The position numbers and the translations under genes are program-made. The notes under the pieces were generated by a model. It ran no database searches. It was not told where the DNA came from and was given only the letters and a program-made list of their open reading frames with translations. A stretch of DNA of 64,000 nucleotides, taken from Kushneria phosphatilytica. GTDB taxonomy: Bacteria > Pseudomonadota > Gammaproteobacteria > Pseudomonadales > Halomonadaceae. Positions 45,887-59,119 of the stretch are shown here, in pieces. The DNA is taken from contig NZ_CP043420.1 of the NCBI RefSeq assembly GCF_008247605.1, positions 3,038,001-3,102,000 of the forward strand. The letters run 5' to 3'. Position 1 is the first letter of the stretch; the number at the start of each line of letters is the position of its first letter.

Positions 45887-46738
45887 ATGCAGACCTTTCA
45901 CGATATCGCCTCTCTCCAGCAGCAACTCGGCCACTGGCGGCGGGCGGGTGAGCGCATTGCGCTGGTCCCGACCATGGGCAATCTTCATCGCGGCCATCTG
46001 GCGCTGGTCGATAGTGCACGACATCACGCCGATCGGGTCGTGGCCACTATTTTTGTCAATCCGCTGCAATTCGGCCCTGATGAAGATTTCGAGCGCTATC
46101 CTCGCAGCTTTGATGAGGATTGTCGCCAGCTTGAAGCAGCCGGGTGCGATCTCCTGTTTGCCCCTGCGGCAGAGACCCTCTACCCCAACGGCCAGAGCGA
46201 GCTGACACGGATCCATGTCCCCGGTGTGTCGGAGGGGCTCTGCGGCGCCCATCGTCCCGGCCACTTCGATGGTGTTGCCACCGTGGTCAGCCTGCTTTTT
46301 CATATCACCCAACCTGATGTGGCCTGCTTTGGCGAGAAGGATTTCCAACAGTTGGCGGTTATTCGCAAACTGGTGCGCGATCAGCATTTCCCTATCGACA
46401 TCATCGGCGTACCCACCGTGCGCGATCACGATATGCTGGCCCTCTCTTCTCGCAACGCCTATCTGGATTCACAGCAGCGTGCACGCGCAGCCCGACTGCC
46501 ACAGCTACTCAAACAGATGAGCGAGCGTCTTGGCGCCGGTGAAACCATCGAGACGGTGCTGCACGAGGGTGAACAAATTCTTCGCGAGGCCGGCTTTACG
46601 CCCGAATATCTTGAACTGCGCAACGCGCTAACCCTTGCCCCTGCCGAACAGGCCTCCGATGACGCTGTCCTCCTGGTCGCCGCCAGGCTGGGCCAGACAA
46701 GGCTGATTGATAATCGTCGACTAGCCAGCGACTCATGA
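45887..46738 (+). CDS. panC: Pantothenate synthetase
   Basis: ATP-dependent condensation of pantoate with beta-alanine. It has 283 residues (E. coli 283). VPTMGNLHRGHLALV contains the HIGH-like ATP site, FVNPLQFGPDEDFERYPR and FGEKDFQQLAVI are family motifs, and LSSRNAYL is the KMSKS-like loop. No panD is present here, so beta-alanine must come from elsewhere. The stop overlaps the next gene as ATGA. Confidence 0.97.
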   Translation: MQTFHDIASLQQQLGHWRRAGERIALVPTMGNLHRGHLALVDSARHHADRVVATIFVNPLQFGPDEDFERYPRSFDEDCRQLEAAGCDLLFAPAAETLYPNGQSELTRIHVPGVSEGLCGAHRPGHFDGVATVVSLLFHITQPDVACFGEKDFQQLAVIRKLVRDQHFPIDIIGVPTVRDHDMLALSSRNAYLDSQQRARAARLPQLLKQMSERLGAGETIETVLHEGEQILREAGFTPEYLELRNALTLAPAEQASDDAVLLVAARLGQTRLIDNRRLASDS

Positions 46739-47202
46739 GACGGTGGCGGAAAGCGAGATTGCGCGATATCGAAAAGGTCATCGACTGGATCGACTCGCCT
46801 CGAGCCCTTGAGTACTGGGCGGGTCCGGGACTCAGCTGGCCACTGGAACGACGCCAGCTATGGCGGGAAATTGACGGCGCTTCGCTATCCTCCTGGTGCC
46901 TTGTTGAATCCGGCCATCTGCTGGCCTTCGGTCAGTTCTCTCCAAAATCTCACCGACGCTGCCATCTGGCACGTATCCTGGTCGCCCCCAATCAGCGGGG
47001 TCGGGGCGTGGGGGAAGAGCTCTGCCGACGTTTGATACATGAAGCGCAGGCACGCATGGGAGCACAGCGCATCACTCTCAATGTCTATCATGACAACCAT
47101 GCTGCACGCCGTCTCTATCATCGCCTGGGATTTACCGAGAGCGGTACGATCAATGAACGGGGTGTCCAGCCGATGATCCTGTTTCCCGATGAGATGCCAT
47201 GA
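46735..47202 (+). CDS. GNAT-family N-acetyltransferase coupled to panC
   Basis: 155 residues with the GNAT acetyl-CoA loop in LVAPNQRGRGVGEELCRRLI (about residues 83-102) and the C-terminal ARRLYHRLGFTESG. The substrate is unknown. The ATG overlaps the panC stop (ATGA), which implies co-translation with pantothenate/CoA synthesis genes. E. coli has a GNAT-like PanD maturation factor (PanM/PanZ), but the sequences do not look close, so that link is only a possibility. A strong terminator follows immediately. Confidence 0.85.
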   Translation: MRRWRKARLRDIEKVIDWIDSPRALEYWAGPGLSWPLERRQLWREIDGASLSSWCLVESGHLLAFGQFSPKSHRRCHLARILVAPNQRGRGVGEELCRRLIHEAQARMGAQRITLNVYHDNHAARRLYHRLGFTESGTINERGVQPMILFPDEMP

Positions 47203-47230
47203 AAAAACCCCCGCCTGAGCGGGGGTTTTT
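47203..47230. terminator. Bidirectional terminator between the pan operon and pnp
   Basis: AAAAA-CCCCCGC-CTGA-GCGGGGG-TTTTT: a perfect 7-bp GC stem with A and T tracts on both sides. It directly follows the GNAT stop on the plus strand and lies 27 bases after pnp on the minus strand, so it can serve both convergent operons. Confidence 0.92.
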
Positions 47231-47256
47231 CAATCCGGTCAAGACCTGCCTGACCG

Positions 47257-49389
47257 TTATACGCTCGAATCAGCAAGAGTGGCTTCAAAAGCCGCCTTCT
47301 CTTCCTCGCTGATCTCCTTGAGAGTCAGCTTGATGCGGCCGCGATTGTCGATATCCAGCACCTTGACGGTAACTTCCTGACCTTCGGTGAGATAGTCACG
47401 CACATCGTTGACGCGCTCGGGCACGATCTGCGAGATATGCACCAGCCCATCGGTACCAGGCATGAAGTTGACGAAAGCGCCGAAGTCGGCGATACGCACC
47501 ACCTTGCCACGATAGAGCTTGCCGATCTCGGCTTCAGCCACAATCCCCTGCACCGTATCCACGGCCTGACGGGCACCTTCACGGCTTTCGGCATAGATAC
47601 GAACAGTACCGTCATCGTCGATATCGATGGAAGCGCCGGTATCGTCACAGATCTGACGGATGGTCGCCCCACCCTTGCCGATCACGTCACGAATCTTCTC
47701 GGGATCGATCTTGATGCGCACCATGGTCGGCGCGTGCTCTGCCACTTCACTGCGGCTTTCACCAATCACCCGATTCATCTCGCCGAGGATATGCTGACGC
47801 GCCTCCAGGGCCTGGCCCAGCGCGGTCTCCATGATTTCCTCGTTGATGCCCTCGATCTTGATGTCCATCTGCAGTGCAGTGATGCCCTGAGCGCTACCGG
47901 CCACCTTGAAGTCCATATCACCGAGATGGTCTTCGTCACCGAGGATATCGGTCAGCACCGCAAAGCGGTCGCCTTCCTTGACCAGCCCCATGGCAATACC
48001 CGCCACCGGCGCCTTGAGCGGTACCCCGGCATCCATCAGCGACAGCGAGGTGCCACAGACCGAAGCCATCGAACTTGAGCCGTTGGATTCGGTAATCTCC
48101 GAGACTACCCGGATGGAGTAAGGGAAGTCGTCATGCGACGGCACCATCGCCGCCACACCACGCTTGGCGAGCCGGCCATGACCGATCTCACGGCGCTTGG
48201 GAGAACCGATGAACCCGGCTTCGCCCACGCTGTAAGGCGGGAAGTTGTAATGCAGCATGAAGCGGTCGTGGCGTTCGCCGTCGAGCCCCTCGACCAGCTG
48301 GGCGTCACGAGCCGTACCCAGTGTCGTGGTCACGATCGCCTGGGTTTCACCACGGGTGAAGATTGCCGAACCATGCGTCCGCGGCAGTGCGCCGACTTCG
48401 ATCGACAGATCACGCACAGTGCGATGATCACGACCATCGATGCGAGGCTCACCTGACAGGACCCGTTCACGTACGGTGGTTTTTTCCAGCTTGTTGAGCG
48501 CGTTGCCGACTTCGTCGGCGCTGTACTGTGGCGTCTCGCCACCTGCCAGCTGTTCGATGACCTCACTGCGCAGTTCAGCCAGCGCATCCTGGCGCGCCAT
48601 CTTGTCCGTAATCCGATAGGCTTCACCCACCCGGTCACCGACAGCAGCGTTCACCGCTGCCTTGAGGGTCTGGTTCTCTTCGGGTGGCTGCCAGGCCCAT
48701 TTCGGCTTGCCGGCTTCGGCGGCAAACTCATTGATGGCCCCGATCACCGTCTGCATTTCCTGGTGAGCGTAAAGCACCGCACCCAGCATTTCATCTTCAG
48801 TGAGTTCGTGGGCTTCCGACTCCACCATCAGCACTGCCTTCTCGGTACCGGCCACGACCATGTCGAGCTCGGAACCGACCAGTGCTTCCTGCGTCGGGTT
48901 GAGGAAATAGCCCTGCTCTTCACTGAAACCGACCCGGGCAGCACCGATCGGCCCGGAGAAGGGAACGCCTGAAATGGTCAGGGCCGCGGAAGTACCAATC
49001 ATGGCAGCAATATCCGGGTCCTGATTACGCTCGGCGGAAAGCACGGTACAAACGACCTGCACCTCATTCATGAACCCCTTGGGGAACAGAGGCCGAATCG
49101 GACGATCGATCAGCCGGGAGGTGAGGGTTTCCTTTTCACTGGGGCGGCCTTCACGCTTGAAGAAACCACCGGGGATCTTGCCAACCGAGTAGGTCTTTTC
49201 CTGATAGTGCACGGACAGGGGGAAAAAATCCTGCCCGGGTTTGATGTCCTTGCGCGCCACCACGGTGCACAGCACCACGGTTTCGTCCATGGTGACCAGC
49301 ACACTGCCGGTCGCCTGACGGGCGATGCGCCCTGTTTCGAGGGTGACACTGTGGTCACCGTACTGAAATGTTTTCCTGACCGGATTCAC
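47257..49389 (-). CDS. pnp: Polyribonucleotide nucleotidyltransferase (PNPase)
   Basis: Phosphorolytic 3'-5' exoribonuclease of the degradosome. It has 710 residues (E. coli 711) from a GTG at [18 protein letters not shown], chosen because AAGGA lies 7 bases upstream; a TTG 33 bases earlier would extend it. Two RNase PH-like domains are followed by the KH motif [16 protein letters not shown] and an S1 domain ([20 protein letters not shown]). Downstream of rpsO, the classic rpsO-pnp pair. Confidence 0.97.
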   Translation of the reverse strand: MNPVRKTFQYGDHSVTLETGRIARQATGSVLVTMDETVVLCTVVARKDIKPGQDFFPLSVHYQEKTYSVGKIPGGFFKREGRPSEKETLTSRLIDRPIRPLFPKGFMNEVQVVCTVLSAERNQDPDIAAMIGTSAALTISGVPFSGPIGAARVGFSEEQGYFLNPTQEALVGSELDMVVAGTEKAVLMVESEAHELTEDEMLGAVLYAHQEMQTVIGAINEFAAEAGKPKWAWQPPEENQTLKAAVNAAVGDRVGEAYRITDKMARQDALAELRSEVIEQLAGGETPQYSADEVGNALNKLEKTTVRERVLSGEPRIDGRDHRTVRDLSIEVGALPRTHGSAIFTRGETQAIVTTTLGTARDAQLVEGLDGERHDRFMLHYNFPPYSVGEAGFIGSPKRREIGHGRLAKRGVAAMVPSHDDFPYSIRVVSEITESNGSSSMASVCGTSLSLMDAGVPLKAPVAGIAMGLVKEGDRFAVLTDILGDEDHLGDMDFKVAGSAQGITALQMDIKIEGINEEIMETALGQALEARQHILGEMNRVIGESRSEVAEHAPTMVRIKIDPEKIRDVIGKGGATIRQICDDTGASIDIDDDGTVRIYAESREGARQAVDTVQGIVAEAEIGKLYRGKVVRIADFGAFVNFMPGTDGLVHISQIVPERVNDVRDYLTEGQEVTVKVLDIDNRGRIKLTLKEISEEEKAAFEATLADSSV

Positions 49390-49523
49390 GGCTTGTCCTT
49401 CGATATCGTCGTTGATCAACACTCGCAGGCATCTTAAATTTTCTCGCCACGGGTGTCACTGACAACAACGGTGGGAAACGGCCACGGTCAGGCAACACCT
49501 GATCGCAGCGCAGAATTGAAACG

Positions 49524-49553
49524 AAAACAGGCGGCCCCACCGGGGGCCGCCTG
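49524..49553 (-). terminator. rpsO terminator in the rpsO-pnp gap
   Basis: On the minus strand CAGGCGGCCCC/GGGGCCGCCTG, an 11-bp stem with a 4-base loop, is followed by TTTTCG. In E. coli a terminator and RNase III site occupy this gap, so pnp is partly read through and autoregulated. I see no further detail of the RNase III duplex. Confidence 0.8.
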
Positions 49554-49581
49554 TCTCGTCAACCATACGGTTGTAGCGCAA

Positions 49582-49851
49582 TCAGCGACGCAGACCGAGG
49601 CGTGCGATGATCTGCTGATACCGCTCAAAGTTCTTGCGATGGAGGTAGTCCAGCAATTTACGACGCTGGTTGACCATACGGATCAGACCACGACGAGAGT
49701 GGTGATCCTGCTTGTGATCCTGAAAGTGCCCCTGCAGACCGATGATATTTTCAGTCAGCAGTGCAATTTGAACTTCCGCGGAACCGGTATCCTTCTCATC
49801 GGTGCCGAATTCGCGGACGATTTCCGCCTTTCGCTGTGCAGTCAGTGCCAT
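49582..49851 (-). CDS. rpsO: 30S ribosomal protein S15
   Basis: Primary 16S rRNA-binding protein of the platform. It has 89 residues, identical in length to E. coli. Conserved blocks: [30 protein letters not shown] and [17 protein letters not shown]. Start set by homology. It follows truB by about 104 bases and precedes pnp. Confidence 0.98.
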   Translation of the reverse strand: MALTAQRKAEIVREFGTDEKDTGSAEVQIALLTENIIGLQGHFQDHKQDHHSRRGLIRMVNQRRKLLDYLHRKNFERYQQIIARLGLRR

Positions 49852-49955
49852 GCTGTACTCCAGTCAATATGCTGAAAATTGAATGCCGGGGACCGCGCAT
49901 ATTTGCAGTCCCCACGTGACGATTCACATCAGGTGAAGCGTCGTGTGAGCGAACT

Positions 49956-50903
49956 TCATTCGCCCGATGAGCCGGTCGCCGTGGCTACCAGCCGCTGCGG
50001 AGCACACTGCCCCGCCGCCATGACCCGAACCAGGCCCAGAAAGGCAGGGTCCGAAGTCTCGTTCAGGGGGCCGTAAATGCGTGCCAACGTTTGTGGCGCC
50101 AGATCACGGGTCGGCAATGTGATTGTCTGGCCGTTGAGCAGTTGCCGGCAATTCCCCGGTTCGGCCTCCAGCGCTGGCAGATGAGCGACCAGCGCATCAC
50201 TCTCAAGGAGCGTAGCGTCACGTTCGGCTTCGCTCATTTCGCTTAACGCCTCGAGCGTCACCATCTGTCGAGGGTCATCAAAGGGGCCGGTAGAAAGTCT
50301 ACGCAGCGCCTCAAGATGCGCCCCACAACCGATTGCAGCACCTATATCCTCGGCCAGAGTGCGTACATAGGTCCCCTTGCTGACCCGCACGTCCAGTTCG
50401 AGTTGCTGCTCGCGGCGAGCGAGAAGGCCGATATGATATATGCTCACCTGCCGCCGTGCACGCTCGATTTCAACGCCTTCGCGAGCATATTCATACAGCG
50501 GTCGCCCCTGATGCTTGAGTGCCGAATACATCGGCGGCAGTTGCCACTGCTCACCGGTGAAGCGTTCCAGCACTTCCTTCAGCGCCGCCTCTTCGAGCTG
50601 AGGCACAGGAGTGCGCGACAGTACTGCCCCTTCGCGATCGCCGGTGTCGGTAGTGGCGCCCAGCGCCACTTCAGCGATATAGCGCTTATCGGCATCAAGC
50701 AACCAGGCTGTGAACTTGGTGGCTTCACCGAAACAGACCGGCAGCAGCCCAGTCGCCATGGGGTCCAGAGTGCCGGTATGACCCGCCTTTTGTGCATTGA
50801 ACAGGCGACGAACCTGTTGCAAGGCATGATTGGATGTCATACCGGCCGGCTTGTCGAGCAGCAGTACGCCATTGAGCGGGCGGCCGCGCCGTCGACGAGC
50901 CAT
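49956..50903 (-). CDS. truB: tRNA pseudouridine-55 synthase
   Basis: Makes pseudouridine at position 55 of the T-loop of tRNAs. It has 315 residues (E. coli 314). The catalytic Asp lies in KAGHTGTLDPMATGLLP, with FTAWLLDADKRYIAE and VRTLAEDIG further on. The truB ATG overlaps the rbfA stop as TGATG. A C-terminal PUA-like region completes it. Confidence 0.96.
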   Translation of the reverse strand: MARRRRGRPLNGVLLLDKPAGMTSNHALQQVRRLFNAQKAGHTGTLDPMATGLLPVCFGEATKFTAWLLDADKRYIAEVALGATTDTGDREGAVLSRTPVPQLEEAALKEVLERFTGEQWQLPPMYSALKHQGRPLYEYAREGVEIERARRQVSIYHIGLLARREQQLELDVRVSKGTYVRTLAEDIGAAIGCGAHLEALRRLSTGPFDDPRQMVTLEALSEMSEAERDATLLESDALVAHLPALEAEPGNCRQLLNGQTITLPTRDLAPQTLARIYGPLNETSDPAFLGLVRVMAAGQCAPQRLVATATGSSGE

Positions 50904-51321
50904 CAGCGCTCCTCGCGGGGTTCGCTGTCCGGATCGACGGCACCATCATCTTCATCATGTCGACGCTGATCAGTGGCAACTGCCTCATCAATCAGCGACG
51001 ACAGGGCATGCCCTCGCTCGACCGAATCATCATAATGAAAGCGCAGCTGCGGGACATGACGCAGCTTCAGCTGCTGCCCGAGCCGACGGCGAAGAAAGCC
51101 GCTGGCCCCTTCCAGAATGCGCAGATGATCACGAATACGCTCGTCGCTGTTATCGCCCATCAGCGTGATGTAGACATCCGCATAGGAAAGATCGCGACTG
51201 ACCCGTGCCGAACCGACGGTCACCATGCCCAGCCGGGGGTCCTTGACCTCCCGCTGGATCAGCACCGCCAGCTCATGGGCCAGCTGCTCGGCCACCCGAT
51301 CGGTACGACTGAACTCACGCA

Positions 51322-51322
<1 letters not shown>
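50903..51322 (-). CDS. rbfA: Ribosome-binding factor A
   Basis: Late 30S maturation factor with a KH-like fold. It has 139 residues. Family pattern: REFSRTDRVAEQLAHELAVL and KDPRLGMVTVGSARVSRDL; the C-terminus is an acidic extension (TDQRRHDEDDGAVDPDSEP). Its ATG overlaps the infB stop as TAATG, so infB-rbfA-truB are tightly coupled. Confidence 0.96.
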
Positions 51323-53859
<2,537 letters not shown>

Positions 53860-53902
53860 TATGACCTCCTCAACCCGTATCCCGATTCGATATGCGTCAT
53901 AT

Positions 53903-55396
53903 TCAGGACTGTCCCTCGAACCAGGGTGCACGGGCCGTCATGATCAGCGCCGCCGCACGCGTTTCATCCATGCCCTCGATGTCATGCAGATCATCGACGG
54001 ACTGTTCGGCCAGATCTTCCATGGAGACAATGCCACGACTGGCCAGCTGGAAGGCCAGATCACGATCCATGCCCTCCATGTTGAGCAGATCCTCGGCAGG
54101 CTCGCTGCCGGCAAGTGCCTCTTCGGAAGCAATGGCCAGATTCAGTAGTTCGTCCTTGGCCCGCGCCCGCAGTTCTTCGACCATTTCCTGATCGAAGGCG
54201 TCGATTTCAAGCATTTCCTCGAGCGGTACGTAGGCAACCTCCTCGAGCGAGGTAAATCCTTCCTCGACCAGTACCCCAGCCAGCTCTTCGTCGACACCCA
54301 GATGTGTAATGAAGTACTCGACATAGCTGTCGAGTTCCTGATCCCGCTTGCCCTGAGCCTCTTCTTCGGTCATTACGTTGAGCGACCAACCCGTCAGCTC
54401 ACTGGCCAGACGGACGTTCTGACCACTGCGCCCGATCGCCTGGGCAAGATTGTCCTCTCCGACCGCGACGTCCATGGTATGGCTGTCTTCATCAACCATG
54501 ATGGAGGCCACATCCGCCGGCGCCATGGCGTTGATCACCAGCTGGGCCGGGTTGTCATCCCAGAGGATGATGTCGACTCGCTCGTTGCGCAGTTCATTGG
54601 AAACCGCCTGAACACGCGATCCACGCATGCCGACACAGGCCCCGACCGGATCGATGCGTCGATCATTGGTCTTGACCGCAATCTTGGCGCGGGACCCCGG
54701 GTCGCGAGCAGCCCCCTTGATTTCGATCAGCTGTTCGGCAATCTCCGGCACTTCGATGGTGAACAGCTCCACCAGAAATTCCGGACGGGTCCGAGACAGG
54801 ATCAGCTGCGAGCCGCGGGCCTCGGGATCAACTCGCCACAATAGAGCCCTTACCCGCTCGTTGAGCCGGTAACGCTCACCGGGGATCATCTCGCCCCGTG
54901 GCAGGAAGGCCTCGGCATTCTCGCCAAGATCAATGACCAGGCCGTCACGGGTCGTCTTCTTGACGCTGCCACCGACCAGCTCACCTTCACGCTCACTGTA
55001 GTGGCGCACGATTTCCGCACGCTCGGCCTCACGTACCTTCTGTACGATGACCTGTTTGGCCGTCTGGGCTGCGATACGGCCGAACTCTGCCGATTCGATC
55101 TGCTCCTCGACCACCTCACCAAGATCCAGTGGCGGCTCTCTCTCCTGAGCAGCCGACCAGGGAATCTGGCTTGCGGAAGTGGTGTAATCCTCATCAGGCA
55201 CCACGGTCCAGCGGCGGAAAGTATCGTAATCCCCGCTGGCACGATCAATGCGCACCCGCACGTCCACTTCCTTGCCTTCGAAGCGCTTGCGCGATGCGCT
55301 GGCCAGTGCCGATTCAACCGCCTCGAAGATGACTTCCCGGGATACCCCTTTCTCATTCGAGATCGCATCGACGACCAGCAAAATGTCCTTGTTCAT
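53903..55396 (-). CDS. nusA: Transcription termination/antitermination factor NusA
   Basis: RNA polymerase-associated pausing and antitermination factor. It has 497 residues (E. coli 495) from the ATG at [20 protein letters not shown]. Domains in order: N-terminal polymerase-binding, S1 (about 135-200), two KH ([40 protein letters not shown]), then two acidic helix-hairpin-helix repeats at the C-terminus, as in E. coli. The upstream frame extension (14 residues) is not conserved. Follows rimP by 31 bases. Confidence 0.97.
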   Translation of the reverse strand: MNKDILLVVDAISNEKGVSREVIFEAVESALASASRKRFEGKEVDVRVRIDRASGDYDTFRRWTVVPDEDYTTSASQIPWSAAQEREPPLDLGEVVEEQIESAEFGRIAAQTAKQVIVQKVREAERAEIVRHYSEREGELVGGSVKKTTRDGLVIDLGENAEAFLPRGEMIPGERYRLNERVRALLWRVDPEARGSQLILSRTRPEFLVELFTIEVPEIAEQLIEIKGAARDPGSRAKIAVKTNDRRIDPVGACVGMRGSRVQAVSNELRNERVDIILWDDNPAQLVINAMAPADVASIMVDEDSHTMDVAVGEDNLAQAIGRSGQNVRLASELTGWSLNVMTEEEAQGKRDQELDSYVEYFITHLGVDEELAGVLVEEGFTSLEEVAYVPLEEMLEIDAFDQEMVEELRARAKDELLNLAIASEEALAGSEPAEDLLNMEGMDRDLAFQLASRGIVSMEDLAEQSVDDLHDIEGMDETRAAALIMTARAPWFEGQS

Positions 55397-55427
55397 GCCA
55401 CTGCCTCGCCAGAAAAGTCGTTCTTTT

Positions 55428-55901
55428 TCATCGAGCACTCGAGGAATCGAAATCCGGCACTATCCTGGCCTGCTCGATGGTCTCAATGGGAAAACCGTAC
55501 TCGTCACCATCAAACTGCAACAGCACTTCATCGTCATCAACGCCGGCCAGCAGCCCCTTGAAGCGCCGCTGCCCGTTGAAGGGCTCACGCAGGCGCAGGG
55601 AGACGGTATGACCGGCAAAACGGGAGAACTGCGACAGGGTGAATAACGGGCGATCGAGACCGGGAGAGGAGACTTCCAGCTGATATCGGTTGCTGATGGG
55701 ATCCTCGACATCCAGTACGGCACTGATCTGACGGCTGACGTCAGCGCAATCATCAACACCGACACCATTTTCACCATCGATGTAGACGATCAGCTTCGAA
55801 TGGCGGCCCTGGGATTTATAGTCGATCCCCCACAACTCGAACCCCAGGGCCGTCACGGCCGGCTCGATCAGCGCGGTAAGCGCAGCTTCACTGGTTGCCA
55901 C
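55428..55901 (-). CDS. rimP: Ribosome maturation factor RimP
   Basis: 30S assembly factor, first gene of the rimP-nusA-infB operon. It has 157 residues (E. coli 150) and starts with GTG ([21 protein letters not shown]), AGGAG about 10 bases upstream. Family blocks: [23 protein letters not shown], then [19 protein letters not shown] and [14 protein letters not shown]. tRNA-fMet and its terminator lie just upstream. Confidence 0.95.
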   Translation of the reverse strand: MATSEAALTALIEPAVTALGFELWGIDYKSQGRHSKLIVYIDGENGVGVDDCADVSRQISAVLDVEDPISNRYQLEVSSPGLDRPLFTLSQFSRFAGHTVSLRLREPFNGQRRFKGLLAGVDDDEVLLQFDGDEYGFPIETIEQARIVPDFDSSSAR

Positions 55902-56011
55902 GTTCGAAGACTCCTACAGCAGTTGCTACAGGCACCTGACCGGGAGTGTGACGAGGGAAAGGCGCCTGACCGGCATTGTGCCAGCAGTCCGATTGTCGTG
56001 TGGACCGCTAA

Positions 56012-56040
56012 CAAAAAGCCCCTTCAACGGAAGGGGCCTT
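56012..56040 (-). terminator. Terminator downstream of tRNA-fMet
   Basis: On the minus strand a GCCCCTT/AAGGGGC stem is followed by TTTTTG. It lies about 35 bases after tRNA-fMet and 110 before rimP, so it separates (perhaps only partly) the tRNA from the nusA operon. Confidence 0.75.
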
Positions 56041-56073
56041 TCGGAAACTCTGCGCTAAAACACACGATGTGTT

Positions 56074-56150
<77 letters not shown>

Positions 56151-56236
56151 TCAAAATAGCGCCAACACTATAGTCCTGAACATCAGCCGAGTCAAACCAC
56201 CGGCAGCCTGAACCATCGAAAATCAGGTCTTATCGA

Positions 56237-56323
56237 TGGTGCCGAAGGCGGGACTTGAACCCGCACGACCGTGAGGTCACTACCCCCTCAAGATAGCGTG
56301 TCTACCAATTCCACCACTTCGGC
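56237..56323 (-). tRNA. tRNA-Leu (GAG)
   Basis: An 87-nt class II tRNA: acceptor GCCGAAG/CTTCGGC, anticodon loop TTGAGGG (anticodon GAG), long variable arm GTGACCTCACGGTCG, CCA encoded. It follows secG by 50 bases, the same secG-leuU order as E. coli. Confidence 0.97.
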
Positions 56324-56373
56324 TTTCGGGCCTTGCAGAGCATTGCTGATTCATACTCTGCGCAACTCGATGG

Positions 56374-56877
56374 TCACTGCGATGAGGAGTTGCTTTCGCT
56401 GCTCTCCACCGCTGGCGCAGCATTATGCTGATCGCTGCCCGCCGAGTCAAGGGCAGGCGCTTCGTCACTTGATGCACCGCCGCCATTCGAGCTGGACTCC
56501 GGCGCGGAAAGCGAGGCATTGTCGTCACCGCTATCCTGCGCTGCATTGCTGCTGCCAGTAGTACTGTCACCCTGATCCAGATCAGGCACGCTGTTCTGCT
56601 GCTGTTCGATGACACTGGCATCCGGCATGCCACTACCTTCATCACCACCCCGATCAACGATCCAGGCCAGCCCCAGGGAAGTGACAAAGAACAGCGCCGC
56701 CAGCACGCCTGTCAGCTTCGACAGAAAACTGGTACTTCCCTGCGAACCGAAAACCGTTTGTGAAGCACCACCACCAAAGGCAGCGCCCGCTTCGGCTCCC
56801 TTGCCCTGCTGGATCAGTACCAGCGCAATCAGCGAAACGGCCAGCAAGAGATGAACCAGAATCAGAGCGACATGCAT
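56374..56877 (-). CDS. secG: Protein-export membrane protein SecG
   Basis: Third subunit of SecYEG; stimulates translocation. It has 167 residues, longer than the 110 of E. coli, because of a roughly 90-residue acidic Ser/Asp/Ala-rich tail (from about [16 protein letters not shown] to ESNSSSQ). The core is normal: two TM helices flanking [20 protein letters not shown]. The start [13 protein letters not shown] lies 4 bases after the tpiA stop; a longer frame running into tpiA is rejected. Confidence 0.94.
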   Translation of the reverse strand: MHVALILVHLLLAVSLIALVLIQQGKGAEAGAAFGGGASQTVFGSQGSTSFLSKLTGVLAALFFVTSLGLAWIVDRGGDEGSGMPDASVIEQQQNSVPDLDQGDSTTGSSNAAQDSGDDNASLSAPESSSNGGGASSDEAPALDSAGSDQHNAAPAVESSESNSSSQ

Positions 56878-56881
56878 TGAC

Positions 56882-57631
56882 TTAACCTGCTGCGTAACAA
56901 ATGGAGAGAAAATCGTCGGGCTTGAGCGATGCCCCGCCGATGAGTCCGCCGTCGATATCCGGCTGAGCCAGCAGCTCACCCGCATTATCCGGCTTCATGC
57001 TGCCCCCGTAGAGCAGCCGCATATCCGTGGCGAGAGTGCTGTCATATTCCGCCAGTCGCTGGCGGATCAGCGCATGCACTGCCTGCGCCTGTTCAGGCGT
57101 CGCTGTACGGCCGGTACCGATTGCCCAGACAGGCTCATAGGCAATGATCACCCGATGACGCTCAGCCGGTTCAAGCGTATCAAAAACCGTCGTCACCTGA
57201 CTCAGCACCACTTCTTCGACGCGATTCGCGTCGCGCTGTTCAAGCGTCTCGCCGATGCACAGAATCGGGGTCAGCCCATGTGCCAGAGCTGCGGTGACAC
57301 GCATACTCACATCCTGATCGTTCTCGCCAAACAGGGTACGCCGCTCTGAATGACCAGCCAGCACATAGCGCACGCCACAATCCTGCAGCATGGGACCACT
57401 GACCTCACCTGTCAGGGCACCATCAGGCGCCGGATTGAGCGTCTGGGCGCCAATACCTACAGAACGATCACGGAAGGTTTGCAGCGCTGGAACCAGATAG
57501 GGGAAGGGCGTAATAAGCGCCACATCCACCCTGTCAGATAGCGCCGAGCCGGAAAGCGCTGAACCGAAGCGCTCCAGCAGGGCCAGTGAACCGTTCATTT
57601 TCCAGTTACCCGCAATCAGAGGCTTGCGCAT
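56882..57631 (-). CDS. tpiA: Triosephosphate isomerase
   Basis: Interconverts dihydroxyacetone phosphate and glyceraldehyde 3-phosphate. It has 249 residues. [15 protein letters not shown] (Lys), [16 protein letters not shown] (His) and [20 protein letters not shown] (Glu) supply the catalytic residues, and [15 protein letters not shown] the phosphate site. Between glmM and secG, a common gammaproteobacterial order. Confidence 0.98.
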   Translation of the reverse strand: MRKPLIAGNWKMNGSLALLERFGSALSGSALSDRVDVALITPFPYLVPALQTFRDRSVGIGAQTLNPAPDGALTGEVSGPMLQDCGVRYVLAGHSERRTLFGENDQDVSMRVTAALAHGLTPILCIGETLEQRDANRVEEVVLSQVTTVFDTLEPAERHRVIIAYEPVWAIGTGRTATPEQAQAVHALIRQRLAEYDSTLATDMRLLYGGSMKPDNAGELLAQPDIDGGLIGGASLKPDDFLSICYAAG

Positions 57632-57757
57632 GATGCCTTACTCCACGCGTACAGATGGCATAACACATGCCATCTGTCGATCGAATGGTGAGGGGTACCG
57701 ATGAACACGGAGGGGCGATGGTAATTGAGCCCCTGCGTGAATACAACCGGTGTTATC

Positions 57758-59119
57758 TCAGTGATTGGTACCAGCCATGCCGGTCTCGATTTCGGCCGCA
57801 ATGGTCTGGGCCAGACCCTGCACATCAAGGTGTGGCCTGCCTTCAACCATCACCCTGATGAGAGGTTCGGTCCCGGAGGGGCGCAACAGTACCCGACCAC
57901 TATCACCCAGCTCGGCTTCAACCTGCTCTACCGCCGAACGCAAGGAAGCCGCTGCCAGCAGCGCATCCTTGTCAACGCCCTCCCTGAGCCTGACATTGAC
58001 CAGCGCCTGAGGTGCCTTTTCGTAGCCGGCCATCAGCGAGTCCAGGGAGCATCCTTCCACAATCATGATGGCCAATACCTGCAGGGCAGAGACGATACCG
58101 TCACCAGTGGTCTGCGCATCACCGCAGACAATATGCCCGGAAGATTCGCCTCCCAGCCGCCAGCCCAGCGCCTCCATGCGCTCAAGCACATAACGGTCAC
58201 CGACCCTGGCGCGCTCGAAGGGAATATCCAGCTTTTCAAGTGCCGCGGCCAGCCCGAAGTTGCTCATCAGCGTACCGACCACCCCACCATTCAGGACTCC
58301 TCGCGCCTGACGATCGCGTGCAATCATGTAAAGGATGTCATCACCATCAATCAGCCGACCCGATGCATCACACATGATGACCCGGTCGCCATCACCATCG
58401 AAGGCAATCCCCAGGTCGGCCCCGATCGCAAGCACCCGGGACTGCATCGCCTCAGGTGAAGTCGAGCCGACCTGCTGATTGATGTTAAGCCCATCAGGCG
58501 TCGTGCCGAGCAGGGTGACATCCGCGCCCAGCTCACGAAAGACATTGGGCGCGATGTGGTAGGTAGCACCATTGGCACAGTCGAGGACCAGCTTCATGCC
58601 ATGCAGACTGAAGCGCCCGGGCACACTGGACTTGCAGAACTCGATATAGCGCCCGGCCGCGTCATCGAGACGAACCGCCTTGCCCAGTCGGTCGGGCCCA
58701 ACCGTTTCCAGAGGGCCATCAAGCTCCGCTTCGATTTCGGCTTCAAGCTCATCGGGGAACTTGGTGCCTTCGCCGGAGAAAAACTTGATGCCGTTATCCT
58801 GGTGGGCATTGTGGGAAGCACTGATCACCACCCCCGCGCTGGCGCGGAAGGTCCGGGTCAGATAGGCAATCCCCGGGGTCGGCATCGGCCCCAGCAATGC
58901 TACATCCACCCCTGCCGCAGAGAATCCCGCCTCGAGGGCAGACTCGAACATGTACCCGGAAATGCGCGTATCCTTGCCGATAATCACTCTCGGACGTGGA
59001 TAGCGTCGCGCCAGAACCCTGCCTGCGGCCCAACCCAGACGTAGTACGAAATCTGCGGTAATCGGGGGAACCCCTACAGTGCCGCGTATACCATCAGTGC
59101 CGAAATATTGTCGACTCAT
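57758..59119 (-). CDS. glmM: Phosphoglucosamine mutase
   Basis: Converts glucosamine-6-phosphate to glucosamine-1-phosphate for UDP-GlcNAc synthesis. It has 453 residues (E. coli 445). It starts [16 protein letters not shown]. The phosphoserine is in [19 protein letters not shown], the Mg loop is FDGDGDRV, and the phosphate-binding loop [12 protein letters not shown] is near the C-terminus. The start overlaps the folP stop as ATGA. Confidence 0.97.
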   Translation of the reverse strand: MSRQYFGTDGIRGTVGVPPITADFVLRLGWAAGRVLARRYPRPRVIIGKDTRISGYMFESALEAGFSAAGVDVALLGPMPTPGIAYLTRTFRASAGVVISASHNAHQDNGIKFFSGEGTKFPDELEAEIEAELDGPLETVGPDRLGKAVRLDDAAGRYIEFCKSSVPGRFSLHGMKLVLDCANGATYHIAPNVFRELGADVTLLGTTPDGLNINQQVGSTSPEAMQSRVLAIGADLGIAFDGDGDRVIMCDASGRLIDGDDILYMIARDRQARGVLNGGVVGTLMSNFGLAAALEKLDIPFERARVGDRYVLERMEALGWRLGGESSGHIVCGDAQTTGDGIVSALQVLAIMIVEGCSLDSLMAGYEKAPQALVNVRLREGVDKDALLAAASLRSAVEQVEAELGDSGRVLLRPSGTEPLIRVMVEGRPHLDVQGLAQTIAAEIETGMAGTNH

